Below are positions 7,188-16,034 of a stretch of DNA of 64,000 nucleotides, in pieces (within the stretch, counting starts at the first letter, position 1; each line of letters starts with the position of its first letter). The position numbers and the translations under genes were made by a program. The DNA is from Moduliflexus sp964602655 (lineage in GTDB: Bacteria > Moduliflexota > Moduliflexia > Moduliflexales > Moduliflexaceae). The stretch spans positions 25,785 to 89,784 of the forward strand of contig CAZRSF010000017.1 of the NCBI GenBank assembly GCA_964602655.1, written 5' to 3'. The notes under the pieces are model-generated. The model was not told the DNA's origin, made no database searches, and worked only from the letters and a program-made list of their open reading frames with translations.

Positions 7188-8651
7188 TCATCTCAGCATT
7201 TTTTTGAGTTTGAACGTCAGCATGGCGATAAACATGATCGCGTAACGCTGGAAATCGGCGAAGGATTTGATATTCTGCACGACGGTCGGGATTTTGCGCA
7301 GCAGCGAAAATTTCTTTTTGGCTCCGGCAAAATGGAACATCAATTCGCTGATCTGCCACCAGGTCAATTTGTCCATGTAGAGCGGCACATGCCCTTGCGC
7401 GGCAGGCAGCAGCACGACGCGATGATCGTTCGGATTCGTCCACGAAAAATCTTCCGGGATTTTGCCTTCTTGCCGCGCCCGCTGTTCAAGCTCCGTGCCG
7501 GGATAGACATGGGCAATCGCGACGCTGATGTCGCAGCGGTTTTTCACCTGATCAATAATTGCTATCGTTTCCTGCGCCTCTGCCCACGTTTCGGTGGGAT
7601 GGCTGAACATGAAAAACGGATTCGGTGTCACGCCGTATTCCAGCGCCCAATCAATGAATTGGCGCGCCTGCTCCAATGTCGCCACTTTTTTCACAATTTC
7701 CTGCGCCACGCGGTGATTACCGGACTCGATGCCGAACCCGGCGTAAAACATCCCCGCCTGCGCCATTTTTTCCGTCAATTCCTTTGTCATCAAATCCACG
7801 CGGACTTCGCAATACCATTTGATGTCGAGTTTGCGTTCGATGATCAGGTTGCAGATTTCCGCCGCGCGTTTCGGGTTGTAATTGAAGGTGTCGTCATAAA
7901 ACCAGATCACTTTTGCGCCGTAGCGATCCATGACATGTTCGACTTCTTTCAGCACATTCTCCGGCGTCAGGCCGCGCACGCGCCGCCCCCAGTTGTTCGG
8001 CGTGGCGCAGAAGGTGCAGTGAAACGGGCAGCCCCGGCTCGTCATGATATTCGCCGCCGGTTGCAGCCCTTTGCCCGGCACGTCGAGCTTGAAATTGTAT
8101 CTGTCGTAGGGAATCAAATGGCGGGCAGGCATCGGCAGCGTGTTCAAGTCCGGGATGCGCTGGCGCGGGCTATTTTCGATGATCTGGCCGTTTTCGTAGA
8201 ATGACAGGCCATCCACTTTGCGTAGCGACTCCCGCGCTTGCAACGCCTGCGCGAGTTCGACAATCGTGACTTCGCCTTCACCGCTGACGACGCCGTCCAC
8301 GTAAGGCAAATGGCTCAACGTATCGCGCGCCGTGCCGGTGAAATGCGGGCCGCCCATCACGACAAACGCTTGCGGGCGGGCGCGTTTGGCGACTTGCGCC
8401 AAGCGAAAACTCTGAAACCGATTCTCCGTCGTCGTGGTAATGCCGATGATGTCGGGTTTGTCGGCCTCGAATTTCTTCGCCAACTCGTCCCACGTCAGGC
8501 GCAGCACGTCCGCCGGCACGACTTCCACGTCAATTTTCTGCTGCTCTAATGCCGCCGCGAGATATAACACGCCTAACGACGGCATGGTCGAGCCATGACT
8601 CCAACGCTCGGCGAAATAACCGCCGGGCGGCAGACATAACATCACTTTCAT
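7188..8651 (-). CDS. B12-binding-domain radical SAM protein
   Basis: 487 residues. The N-terminal ~150 residues form a cobalamin-binding Rossmann domain (KPDIIGITTTTENRFQS, FVVMGGPHFTGTA, GVVSGEGEVTIVEL). The radical SAM core follows with the cluster motif CPFHCTFC (about residues 208-215) and FGIESGN for SAM binding. This is the B12-binding class that includes BchE-like cyclases and many methyltransferases and lipid- or hopanoid-modifying enzymes; the reaction cannot be told from sequence alone. The C-terminal end is basic with a hydrophobic patch (FQRYAIMFIAMLTFKLKK), suggesting contact with membrane. AGGAG is 10 bp before the ATG. It stands alone on its strand between repeats. Confidence 0.9.
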   Translation of the reverse strand: MKVMLCLPPGGYFAERWSHGSTMPSLGVLYLAAALEQQKIDVEVVPADVLRLTWDELAKKFEADKPDIIGITTTTENRFQSFRLAQVAKRARPQAFVVMGGPHFTGTARDTLSHLPYVDGVVSGEGEVTIVELAQALQARESLRKVDGLSFYENGQIIENSPRQRIPDLNTLPMPARHLIPYDRYNFKLDVPGKGLQPAANIMTSRGCPFHCTFCATPNNWGRRVRGLTPENVLKEVEHVMDRYGAKVIWFYDDTFNYNPKRAAEICNLIIERKLDIKWYCEVRVDLMTKELTEKMAQAGMFYAGFGIESGNHRVAQEIVKKVATLEQARQFIDWALEYGVTPNPFFMFSHPTETWAEAQETIAIIDQVKNRCDISVAIAHVYPGTELEQRARQEGKIPEDFSWTNPNDHRVVLLPAAQGHVPLYMDKLTWWQISELMFHFAGAKKKFSLLRKIPTVVQNIKSFADFQRYAIMFIAMLTFKLKKMLR

Positions 8652-8680
8652 ACGCTTGCTCCTATTTTTCGAAATATTAT

Positions 8681-8896
8681 GCGCAGGGGCGCGGTCTCCG
8701 CGCCCAATAAGACCATCCCAGCCATAAATGGCCGGTCTGAAAGCTGAAGCAGGCTAAAGCCCGCTGACAGGGCGCTTATGAAGATTAATATCGTGTCGCC
8801 CAGAGACCTCACAGGTTTTAAAAACCTGTGAGGTCTGATTAAAAATCAATGCTCGCATCTATAACAGCCCTGGGCGCGGAGACCGCGCCCCTACGC
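8681..8896. repeat. 216-bp composite inverted-repeat element
   Basis: 26-bp terminal arms (8681-8706 and 8871-8896) built on GGGGCGCGGTCTCCGCGCCC match as inverted copies with one mismatch. The centre holds a family A palindrome (8804-8836, arms AGACCTCACAGGTTTT). The layout of terminal inverted repeats plus internal hairpin is MITE-like, but no target duplication is obvious and no transposase is nearby. Confidence 0.75.
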
Positions 8897-9013
8897 ATTA
8901 GGTTCATGTTTTGAATTGTGATACCAGATGATGAAAATGATGTCTGCTGTCAAGGTTTTCTCGGAAGGAAAGCGCTGTATTAATTGAAACGACTGTTCTA
9001 TCAATTGAACCAC

Positions 9014-9060
9014 AGCGTAGGGGCGTTCAGTAGGGGCGTTCAATTGAACGCCCCTACGCT
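9014..9060. repeat. Palindrome, family D, partly duplicated
   Basis: Core GTAGGGGCGTTCAA and its complement; the left arm occurs twice in a row. The right end enters the CHAD gene and supplies its stop codon (9054-9056). Other copies are at 9920-9947, 30333-30372, 48388-48415 and inside 49621-49670. Confidence 0.8.
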
Positions 9061-9896
9061 TGCGACGCCGCCGAAAACTCCGCCCAACACGCCTGAAATT
9101 CGCGGAAATAGGTTTCTTTTTCATCGCGGATTTTCAGGAACAGCATATCGTAGGCGCGTTCATCCGTCAAGGCGGAAGCGTTGGCGTGAGTCTCATGAAA
9201 ATCGTTGAGATGTTCTTTCGCCACATCGCCGTCATGCCAGTGGCCGAGCGCCTGATAAATGCCGCGCAACATGCCGTCTAATTCCGCGCTGTATTCGATT
9301 CCGGGAAAACAGCGTGTGGCAATCTCAAGCGTGTAGCGCGTTTCTTTGGCTAAAATGCGGAGCGGATGCAGAGAACTCTCTTTCAGGTCGCGCTGTTCGT
9401 ATTCATGCAATTCTTGACGTTGAGCATCGAGGCGGTCGCGCATGTTTCGAGCGGCGTCCTCTTCTCTCAGCGGCGCAAGCGCTCGAATCAGTCGTTCGCC
9501 GTTGCGATGAAGCTCCTCTTCGAGATCGAAATGCGCGGCAAACGCGGCAAACGATGCGCCAGCGCGGAGTTCTTTCCGTTTTAGCTCGTTATAATATTCG
9601 CTCAGAAAGACGCCCATCTCTTTCGCCCAGGCGCGGGTGAGTTCCTGCTGCACCTGCGCGTCGCGCAAATCGCCGCTGACTTTGAACAGTTTGCGAATCG
9701 GGCGCAGATATTTTTTCGACGGAAACGCCTCTGGCGCAAGGCTTTCGACTAAACGGAAGCACGCGCGGAGTTGTTTGATGCCGACGCGCATGTCATGCAG
9801 CGCATCCGGGTCGCGATAAGCCGCGGCGCGTTCAAAATTCGCCTGAATGCTTGCGGCGAGCGTCTGATAATATTCGAAAAAACATTGTTGAAACAT
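9054..9896 (-). CDS. CHAD-domain protein (polyphosphate-associated)
   Basis: 280 residues, a single CHAD domain. CHAD is an all-helical fold with conserved basic residues that binds inorganic polyphosphate and targets proteins to polyP granules. Both signature helices are present: HDMRVGIKQLRACFRL (about residue 34) and HPLRILAKETRYTLEI (about 175), each with the His/Arg/Lys set that lines the polyP channel. No triphosphate tunnel (CYTH) domain is fused. It is the last gene of a leftward run with ppk1 (72 bp upstream), a SixA-like phosphatase and a two-domain PPK2, which supports a polyP role. The stop codon is formed by an inserted palindromic repeat, so the C-terminus may have been trimmed or altered. 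Confidence 0.9.
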   Translation of the reverse strand: MFQQCFFEYYQTLAASIQANFERAAAYRDPDALHDMRVGIKQLRACFRLVESLAPEAFPSKKYLRPIRKLFKVSGDLRDAQVQQELTRAWAKEMGVFLSEYYNELKRKELRAGASFAAFAAHFDLEEELHRNGERLIRALAPLREEDAARNMRDRLDAQRQELHEYEQRDLKESSLHPLRILAKETRYTLEIATRCFPGIEYSAELDGMLRGIYQALGHWHDGDVAKEHLNDFHETHANASALTDERAYDMLFLKIRDEKETYFREFQACWAEFSAASQA

Positions 9897-9919
9897 AGTG
9901 GAATTGAGGCATATCCAAC

Positions 9920-9947
9920 GTAGGGGCGTTCAATTGAACGCCCCTAC
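9920..9947. repeat. Palindrome, family D
   Basis: Perfect 28-bp palindrome with arms GTAGGGGCGTTCAA, in the gap between ppk1 and the CHAD gene. It could form a stem in the polycistronic mRNA. Confidence 0.88.
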
Positions 9948-9968
9948 CGTTTTGTCATGATTATAGTA

Positions 9969-12050
9969 TTATTCAGTCGGCAGTTGCCGTTGCAAATAGG
10001 CGTAAATCGCCTCTTGCGAGCGCAACGGCTCGGCGTCGGGGATGCGGCGGTATTGGTTATCCAGCGCCTCTGTGATCATCCGCGCTTTGACGTTATCCTG
10101 CCACTGCAAATCAAAATAGGTGCGCAATTCTTTTTGCAACGCTTCATCGTAAATCGGACAGGCGACTTCGACGCGCGTATCGAGATTTCGGGTCATCCAA
10201 TCGGCAGACGCGATATAATATTTTTCCCGTCCGCCGTGACAGAAAATGAAAATGCGCGAATGCTCCAAAAATTTATCCACAATGCTGATAATTTCGATAT
10301 TCTCGCTGATTCCCGGCACACCCGGCACAAGCGAACAAATGCCGCGTACGATCAGGCGGATTTTTACCCCGGCGCGGCTCGCGTCATAGAGCGCCTCAAT
10401 CATTCCGGGATCGGCGAGGCTGTTGAGTTTGACGTAAATATACGCCTTCTTCCCGGCGGCGGCATGACGGATTTCAGACCGGATCAGTTCGTTCCAGCGG
10501 TCGCGCATAAAAAACGGAGACACGAGCAGATGTTTGTAGGTCGTCAATTTATAATTGGTTTTCAGGAAATCGAATAACGCTTTCACCTCGTTCGTCAGGC
10601 GTTTATCGGCGGTCAGCAGCGTATGGTCGCAATAGAGGCGGGCGGTGTCTTCGTTGAAATTGCCGGTGCCGATGGCGGCGTACCGTATCCGCTTGCCGCG
10701 TTCCAGGCGGGTAATCAGGCAGAGTTTGCAATGGACTTTCAACTCCGGGATGCCGTATAAGACCCGCGCTCCTTCCTCGATCAATTGATTCGCCCAGTAA
10801 ATATTGGCTTCTTCGTCGAACCGCGCCCGGAACTCAAATAACACGGTCACCTGTTTGCCGTTGCGCACGGCATGACTCAGCGCGTTGACGATTTTCGAGA
10901 GTTCCGCCACCCGGTACAGCGTCATCCGAATCGTCGTGACGTTCGGGTCTATCGCCGCTTCCCTGAGCAGATCGACCATGTAATCGAACGATTGATACGG
11001 GTAATGCAGCAGAATATCCCGCGCGCGAATCGTCTCGAACAGGCTTGTTCCCGCCTGAATGTCTTTATGCGGCAGCGGTTTGATCGGCGGGTATTGCAGC
11101 GCAGTCGGCGCGAGTTTCGGAAATTTCATAAAATCTTTGAAATTGAGATGACGCCGTTCCGGCAGCAGCGTGTCATGTCCGCTGAGATTCAAGCGCTTCG
11201 CGAGGAATTTTAAGAATTTGTCTGACATCCTCCAGTCGTATGTCAAACGGACTGGTTTGCCTTTGGGTCGCATTTTGAGACTTTTGGAAATTTTTTCGAC
11301 AAAGCTCTGGGTCACATCGTCTTCAATATCTAACTCGGCGTCTTTGGTCACTTTAATCGGGAATGCTTCCACGACATTCCAACCCGAAATCGCGAAGAGT
11401 TCCGGCAACCCGAAGTTGACCAATTCTTCCAGCAGCATCACGGTCGTATCGCCATTATGGACAGGCAGCGTGATAAATCGAGACATCTCGTCGGTAGGAA
11501 CTTCGACGATTGCATATTCCGACGCCGGCTTGCGTCTTGAGCCTTTCTGCTTGGCGTGCAAATGGACGGCAAGATAGATCGCCTGTTCTTGCAGCACCGG
11601 AAATTTCGGAAGTTGGCTCGCCATCATCGGCACAATCGCGGGACGGACTTTTTCGGTGAAATACGACCGGAGAAATGCTTCTTGCTCAGGCGTCAACTCG
11701 TCGCGCGTCACGATAGAAATATCCTGGGCGCGCAGCGCGTCCAAAATGGTCTGATAATACTCTTCGAACTGAGACTGCTGATTTGTCACAATATGCTGAA
11801 TTTCGTTCAGCGTTTCGTGTGGGTGTTTTTCTTCAGTTCGAAGTTTTGGATCAAGGCGTAACGACCGTTTCAGCGTCGCAACGCGCACCCGGAAAAATTC
11901 ATCTAAATTCGATGAAAAAATCGCTAAAAATTTGACCCGTTCCATGAGCGGCACGGTCGGATCGTTCGCTTCCTGCAACACTCTGGCGTTAAAACTCAAC
12001 CAACTGATTTCGCGGTTAATGAGAGGAATTTCTTGTTTTTGGGCACTCAT
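9969..12050 (-). CDS. ppk1: Polyphosphate kinase 1
   Basis: 693 codons, the normal length for PPK1, which reversibly polymerises the terminal phosphate of ATP into inorganic polyphosphate. The N domain starts with INREISWLSFNARVLQEA and SSNLDEFFRVRV. The catalytic C1/C2 domains show LKVHCKLCLI (region of the autophosphorylated His), IGTGNFNEDTARLY and YIYVKLNSLADPGMIEALY. The real start is ATG 12050 (MSAQKQEIPLINREIS); the frame to 12122 begins at a TTG with no support. It lies 81 bp behind the SixA-like gene and 72 bp before the CHAD gene. Synthesis (PPK1), AMP-dependent consumption (PAP) and binding (CHAD) are thus encoded together. Confidence 0.96.
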   Translation of the reverse strand: MSAQKQEIPLINREISWLSFNARVLQEANDPTVPLMERVKFLAIFSSNLDEFFRVRVATLKRSLRLDPKLRTEEKHPHETLNEIQHIVTNQQSQFEEYYQTILDALRAQDISIVTRDELTPEQEAFLRSYFTEKVRPAIVPMMASQLPKFPVLQEQAIYLAVHLHAKQKGSRRKPASEYAIVEVPTDEMSRFITLPVHNGDTTVMLLEELVNFGLPELFAISGWNVVEAFPIKVTKDAELDIEDDVTQSFVEKISKSLKMRPKGKPVRLTYDWRMSDKFLKFLAKRLNLSGHDTLLPERRHLNFKDFMKFPKLAPTALQYPPIKPLPHKDIQAGTSLFETIRARDILLHYPYQSFDYMVDLLREAAIDPNVTTIRMTLYRVAELSKIVNALSHAVRNGKQVTVLFEFRARFDEEANIYWANQLIEEGARVLYGIPELKVHCKLCLITRLERGKRIRYAAIGTGNFNEDTARLYCDHTLLTADKRLTNEVKALFDFLKTNYKLTTYKHLLVSPFFMRDRWNELIRSEIRHAAAGKKAYIYVKLNSLADPGMIEALYDASRAGVKIRLIVRGICSLVPGVPGISENIEIISIVDKFLEHSRIFIFCHGGREKYYIASADWMTRNLDTRVEVACPIYDEALQKELRTYFDLQWQDNVKARMITEALDNQYRRIPDAEPLRSQEAIYAYLQRQLPTE

Positions 12051-12131
12051 GATTGTCTTTCGGAAACCTTGAATGAATTCCTGCCGCCCTGCCAGGATTC
12101 GAATACCGTAGCAGGGCTGCAATCGAATTTT

Positions 12132-13004
12132 TCAGTCTGCGCTCTCCTCCGAATCTGTCGCTGTCTGCTGCGACGGCTTCGCCGCGCACTTCGGCGTTTT
12201 GACCTTTGGCGATTTCGCCTTCGGGCGTTCGATTTCTCCGGTCACTTGCGACGCGGCAGGCTCGTCATGCTTGATGGCGTCGTCTTGTCGCAGCCTGTCG
12301 ATCCGTTTCAATTCATTGATTCCGGCCAACGCCTCGACTTTCGAGGACTGCAAAACACGCGTCAGTTCTTTGGCGAGCTTTTTGCTGGTTTTTTTCAGCA
12401 CTTTTTGCACATGCTGGGACACGCCGGAGTCAATTCCTTCCATAATCGAAGCGACCGAGATGGAAATCTCTTCGGAGATCGCCTTTTTTACTTTTTTATA
12501 GACTTTGGGCGTGGCGTGTACCGGAAAATCGAACAGCAGCAGGATGCCGGTCTGTTCGCCGAGCGCTTGCCAACTTGCGGTCTCGAATCCGATCCCGACG
12601 ACGCCGGTCGTGCGCATCTCAAGCCCTTCCGTCTCGCTCAGCAGCAAGGCAGCGAGGTTTGACAGCGCGGGTTCATGGCCGAAGAGCATCGCAACGTCAT
12701 CGCTGTCGTCAAGCTGCGTGAGCAGATGCCGAATCTCCGCCGCGCCCCCGCCGTAAATTTCTTCTTTCAGCAAAATGTTCCGCACAGGATAGTCGAATTC
12801 CGTCGCAAAAATATGCGCGGTTTCAAGGGCGCGATCCGCGGGACTTGAAATCAAAATATTCGGTGCAATCCTTTTTTTCCCCAGCCGTTTGCTCATGGTT
12901 TTCGCGTCGTCAACTCCGCGCTTCGTGAGTGCGCGTTTGAAATCATTGACGCCGGATTCGCTGGAAATCGCTTTGCTGTGCCTGACAAGATAAAGTGTTT
13001 TCAT
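12132..13004 (-). CDS. SixA-like histidine phosphatase with Lys-rich tail
   Basis: 290 residues. The N-terminal ~165 residues are a histidine-phosphatase-superfamily domain: MKTLYLVRHSKA carries the catalytic RH, SSPADRALETA supplies the second Arg, and FGHEPALSN the second His. This is the compact SixA type, which removes phosphate from phosphohistidine in phosphorelay proteins. The C-terminal ~120 residues are unusual: repeated KK pairs (KVYKKVKKA, VLKKTSKKLAKEL) followed by a low-complexity Lys/Pro/Ser end. Start 13004 lies 5 bp after the PPK2 stop, so the two are almost certainly co-translated; the longer frame overlaps PPK2. Because PPK1 works through a phosphohistidine, dephosphorylation of PPK1 is one possible role, but that is inference. 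Confidence 0.85.
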   Translation of the reverse strand: MKTLYLVRHSKAISSESGVNDFKRALTKRGVDDAKTMSKRLGKKRIAPNILISSPADRALETAHIFATEFDYPVRNILLKEEIYGGGAAEIRHLLTQLDDSDDVAMLFGHEPALSNLAALLLSETEGLEMRTTGVVGIGFETASWQALGEQTGILLLFDFPVHATPKVYKKVKKAISEEISISVASIMEGIDSGVSQHVQKVLKKTSKKLAKELTRVLQSSKVEALAGINELKRIDRLRQDDAIKHDEPAASQVTGEIERPKAKSPKVKTPKCAAKPSQQTATDSEESAD

Positions 13005-13009
13005 AGTTG

Positions 13010-14527
13010 TTACCGTAATTTCCCTTCGATTGCGTGAATCACTGTTTTTAAGGTTTTGATGCGAGCGTAGTATTTCGAATTCGCTTCCACAATCGTCCAG
13101 GGCGCGTACGCCGTGCTGGTGCGGAAGAGCATTTCGTCCACCGCCGCCTCGTACACGTCCCATTTCTCGCGATTGCGCCAATCTTCTTCCGTAATTTTCC
13201 AGGTTTTATTGTCATCGCGCTGCCGATCTTCGAAGCGTCGCAACTGTTCTGCCTGGTCTATATGCAGCCAGAATTTCACAATCGCCGCGCCAAAGTTGGC
13301 GATATGTTCTTCCATTTCATTGATTTCTTGATATGCCCGCCGCCACGCCTCTTCTTTGCAGAAGCCCTCAATGCGTTCGACCAGGACGCGCCCGTACCAG
13401 GTGCGGTCGAAAATGGTGAGATGTCCGGCTTTCGGGAACGCTGTCCAGAAACGCCAGAGGTAATGATGCGCCTTTTCGATGTCATTGGGCGCAGCCACTG
13501 GAATCACTTCATAACCGCGCGGATCCATGCTCTGCGTCAGCCGTCGGATATTGCCCCCTTTGCCTGCCGCGTCCCAGCCTTCATACAAAATAATGACCGG
13601 AATGCGCTTGCGATAAATCTCGTGTTCCAACTCGAACATTCGTTTCTGACAGGTTTTCAGTTCGTTTTCATATTCTTCCGGCGATAAGGTCGCCGAGAGA
13701 TCGACTTTTTTCAAGATTGACGCGCCGAGCGTGCTGAATGCGTCTGGCGCGGGCGGCGTCCCCGCTGGCGCTGCGGCGTCGTTGACGACGACTGTCGCGG
13801 CCTGCCGCAGCAAATTGATCTGCCGGATTTTAGCGTCAATGCTATCAATGGCGGTTTTAAACACCTTCACCGTCGCAAAGTGTTTGTCGTGCGCTTCAAT
13901 GACCGTCCAGGGCGCGAAGCTGGTGTCCGTTTTCGCCAGCATCTCCTCGACCGCGTCGAGATAGGCCGCATATTGTTCATGATGCCGCCAGTCTTCTTTC
14001 GTGACTTTCCACGACGTTGTCGGTGATTTCTCAAGCTTTTCGAAGCGTTTGCGCTGCGTCTCCTTGCTGATGTGCAGGAAGAATTTGATGATGAGCGCCC
14101 CCTCGTTGGTCAATTGCCGCTCGAACGAGGCAATTTCCTGATACGAACGCAGCCATTCCGGTTTTTTGACGAGTTTGTCGATCCGTTCCACTAATACGCG
14201 CCCGTACCAACTGCGGTCGAACACGGCGATGCGGCCTTTAGCCGGGGTTTTGATCCAGAAGCGCCAGAGAAATGGGCGTAAGCGTTCTTCTTCGTTCGGC
14301 GCGTTAATCGGAAGCACGACAAATCCGCGCGGATCGAGCGTCTGAATCAGGCGATTGATCATCGTGCCTTTGCCTGCCGCGTCCCAGCCTTCGAAGACGA
14401 GAATAATCGGAAGATTCAAGGCGCGAGCTTCCCGCTGCAACAGACCCAATCGTAGTTCCAAATCCGGCATAATGGTTTTGTATTGGTCTTTCTCAAGCGA
14501 TTTAGCAAGATCGATCTGATCTAACAT
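13010..14527 (-). CDS. pap: Polyphosphate:AMP phosphotransferase (two PPK2 domains)
   Basis: 505 residues made of two tandem PPK2 domains (about 10-240 and 265-495). Each has a P-loop-type motif (VFEGWDAAGKGT and LYEGWDAAGKGG) and the lid/catalytic motif (FDRSWYGRVLVERI and FDRTWYGRVLVERI). The fused arrangement is that of PAP, which uses polyP to phosphorylate AMP to ADP, whereas single-domain PPK2 proteins usually act on nucleoside diphosphates. In known PAPs the C-terminal half is the active one; here both halves keep the lysine and the DR residues, so both may be active. AGGGAG is 7 bp from the ATG. First gene of the polyP operon. Confidence 0.92.
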   Translation of the reverse strand: MLDQIDLAKSLEKDQYKTIMPDLELRLGLLQREARALNLPIILVFEGWDAAGKGTMINRLIQTLDPRGFVVLPINAPNEEERLRPFLWRFWIKTPAKGRIAVFDRSWYGRVLVERIDKLVKKPEWLRSYQEIASFERQLTNEGALIIKFFLHISKETQRKRFEKLEKSPTTSWKVTKEDWRHHEQYAAYLDAVEEMLAKTDTSFAPWTVIEAHDKHFATVKVFKTAIDSIDAKIRQINLLRQAATVVVNDAAAPAGTPPAPDAFSTLGASILKKVDLSATLSPEEYENELKTCQKRMFELEHEIYRKRIPVIILYEGWDAAGKGGNIRRLTQSMDPRGYEVIPVAAPNDIEKAHHYLWRFWTAFPKAGHLTIFDRTWYGRVLVERIEGFCKEEAWRRAYQEINEMEEHIANFGAAIVKFWLHIDQAEQLRRFEDRQRDDNKTWKITEEDWRNREKWDVYEAAVDEMLFRTSTAYAPWTIVEANSKYYARIKTLKTVIHAIEGKLR

Positions 14528-15044
14528 AATATGTCTCCCTTTTATTTGTTAAGATTGTGTGAGCGCAGCGTTAAATTTCGATAAAGGGCAGGTAGGCGCG
14601 ATGTCTTCTCGTTCATAGCAACACTCGCAATTATTTCCGTATCGCGAACGAGGACGTTCGCAGTACGGAGGGCTGAAGAGTTACCAAAAATCTTAATGGA
14701 ATCGCCTCATGTTTGTCAAATGAAAAGTAGTCAAAAATCATCTCCTGATGATTCATCGTACTATTTAATGCAAATCTGTCATAAAGCCAACGAATGAATA
14801 CGGAAATGTCTAAAAAATACCGATTGCATTTGAACCCATTATGTATGATTTATATGTCGAAACGCAGTGTTGTTGTACAGCATGACACTAAAAACATGTA
14901 AGGAGAAATTGGAGGAGGACACTTGCGTGAGCGGGACATGAAAGGAGAATGCTGAAAAAGAGGAAACCATACTTCTTGCCGAAGATAGAACGCCCCGGCC
15001 TTACGAAAAATTCGTTCAACCGAGGCGTGGGTGATGCGCTGAAT
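14528..15044. other. Intergenic region upstream of the polyP operon
   Basis: 517 bp without a credible gene. It must contain the leftward promoter of the polyP operon; I see AT-rich patches near 14700-14870 but no clear -35/-10 pair. An imperfect hairpin around 14639-14670 (CCGTATCGCGAACG and a near complement) is present. Near 14990-15028 a stem with ACGCC-CGG arms follows the small gene at 15045 and may end its transcript. Confidence 0.5.
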
Positions 15045-15245
15045 TCATGCGACTCTCAAGCTTTTTACGGCATTCACAAGCGAAATCACGGCGCTTGCAA
15101 TTCCTAAAAGCGTCATCGTCGAAGTGTCCGGCACCGGACTGATTTGATGTGGATTGATGATGTATGTGAGCGTCCCGACAATAAAATTTGCCAGGCAGAA
15201 CAGATACATAAATGAAGCGAATGCATGTTTCACCAGGCTTTGCAT
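15045..15245 (-). CDS. Small membrane protein with VPD-type C-terminal sorting signal
   Basis: 66 residues. GGAGAG lies 7 bp upstream of the ATG, a convincing ribosome site. The protein has a hydrophobic N-terminal segment (about 10-30) and a C-terminal tripartite end: PVPDTS at 37-42, hydrophobic helix MTLLGIASAVISLV, then basic KSLR. That layout is like VPDSG/PEP-CTERM signals recognised by exosortases, although the residue after VPDT is S rather than G. If real it would be cleaved and sorted to the outside, but almost nothing would remain as mature protein, which is odd. No exosortase gene is in the window. It could instead be a simple two-helix membrane peptide. Confidence 0.55.
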   Translation of the reverse strand: MQSLVKHAFASFMYLFCLANFIVGTLTYIINPHQISPVPDTSTMTLLGIASAVISLVNAVKSLRVA

Positions 15246-15827
15246 AGAAACGCTCTCCTTTATTTATCGTATGTGCCGAAAGGCAATTGTTGCTATATTA
15301 ACGTATTTTTCGTACTCGACACTGTTTGTTATAGCACATTTCATGCCAATTATAGCGCTCTTCATAAGTAAGCATTGGGCACTCCTGCGGCGCTGCCGTA
15401 AATGTTCGTTCCATGTTGTTGCAGAAGATACGAGGCGGGGGAGAGGGCGGTAACCTTCAGGATTCGGTAAAATAAATATGATGATTTCATATAGGTCAGA
15501 AAATTTTCATGCGGTTCGTGATTTCTGGTTTATTCAGTTTATTTTTTCACAAGCTACGCGATTCAGAGATAATCATGTGAATAATGTTTCGTAATTGGCA
15601 TGGTGGATAAAATAGACGCCATGTTGTTGAGTAGATGAGCAAGATGAACATGTATCGAAGTCAACATAACGCAGACGCGTAAAATGCGTGGAGCACGCTT
15701 TTGAGAGCATGTGCCGCCAGAATGCCTTATAGTAGCGAAATAGCGATTTCCCCCTCCCGGCAGATTTCAAGTTCACATAATCCACATTAGCGGACGTTGA
15801 GCGATACATAAGAAAGACTTGCCCCTT
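15246..15827. other. Gene-poor intergenic region
   Basis: About 580 bp in which I see no supported gene. Open frames at 15154-15453 (+) and 15573-15809 (-) lack ribosome sites and have irregular composition. No repeat from the main palindrome families is present here. Confidence 0.5.
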
Positions 15828-16034
15828 TTATACAGCACTATACGCCTGTTTCAATTTAAAAAAGTTCACCATAATTACGCGCAACAATCGTTTACAACAA
15901 ATCGCTGTCAAAAAGACTATCAGCGTAGCAAGCAGATTGCCGCGTTTCGAAAGATTCGTTTCCAGTTTCTCCGTGATGACGGTAATGGCAGAGTCGAACT
16001 CGTCGCGTTCAGCCTTGCTTTTCAATGGAGTCAT
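15828..16034 (-). CDS. Small membrane-associated protein, coupled to upstream mini-ORF
   Basis: 68 residues from ATG 16034 (MTPLKSKAERDEFDS). There is an N-terminal charged helix, then KRGNLLATLIVFLTAICC, a likely membrane segment, and a short basic tail. The ATG overlaps the stop codon of the preceding 30-codon ORF as ATGA, which suggests translational coupling. The two frames could also be halves of one gene disrupted by the palindrome at 16040-16070, which lies just before the junction. No family recognised. Confidence 0.45.
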   Translation of the reverse strand: MTPLKSKAERDEFDSAITVITEKLETNLSKRGNLLATLIVFLTAICCKRLLRVIMVNFFKLKQAYSAV

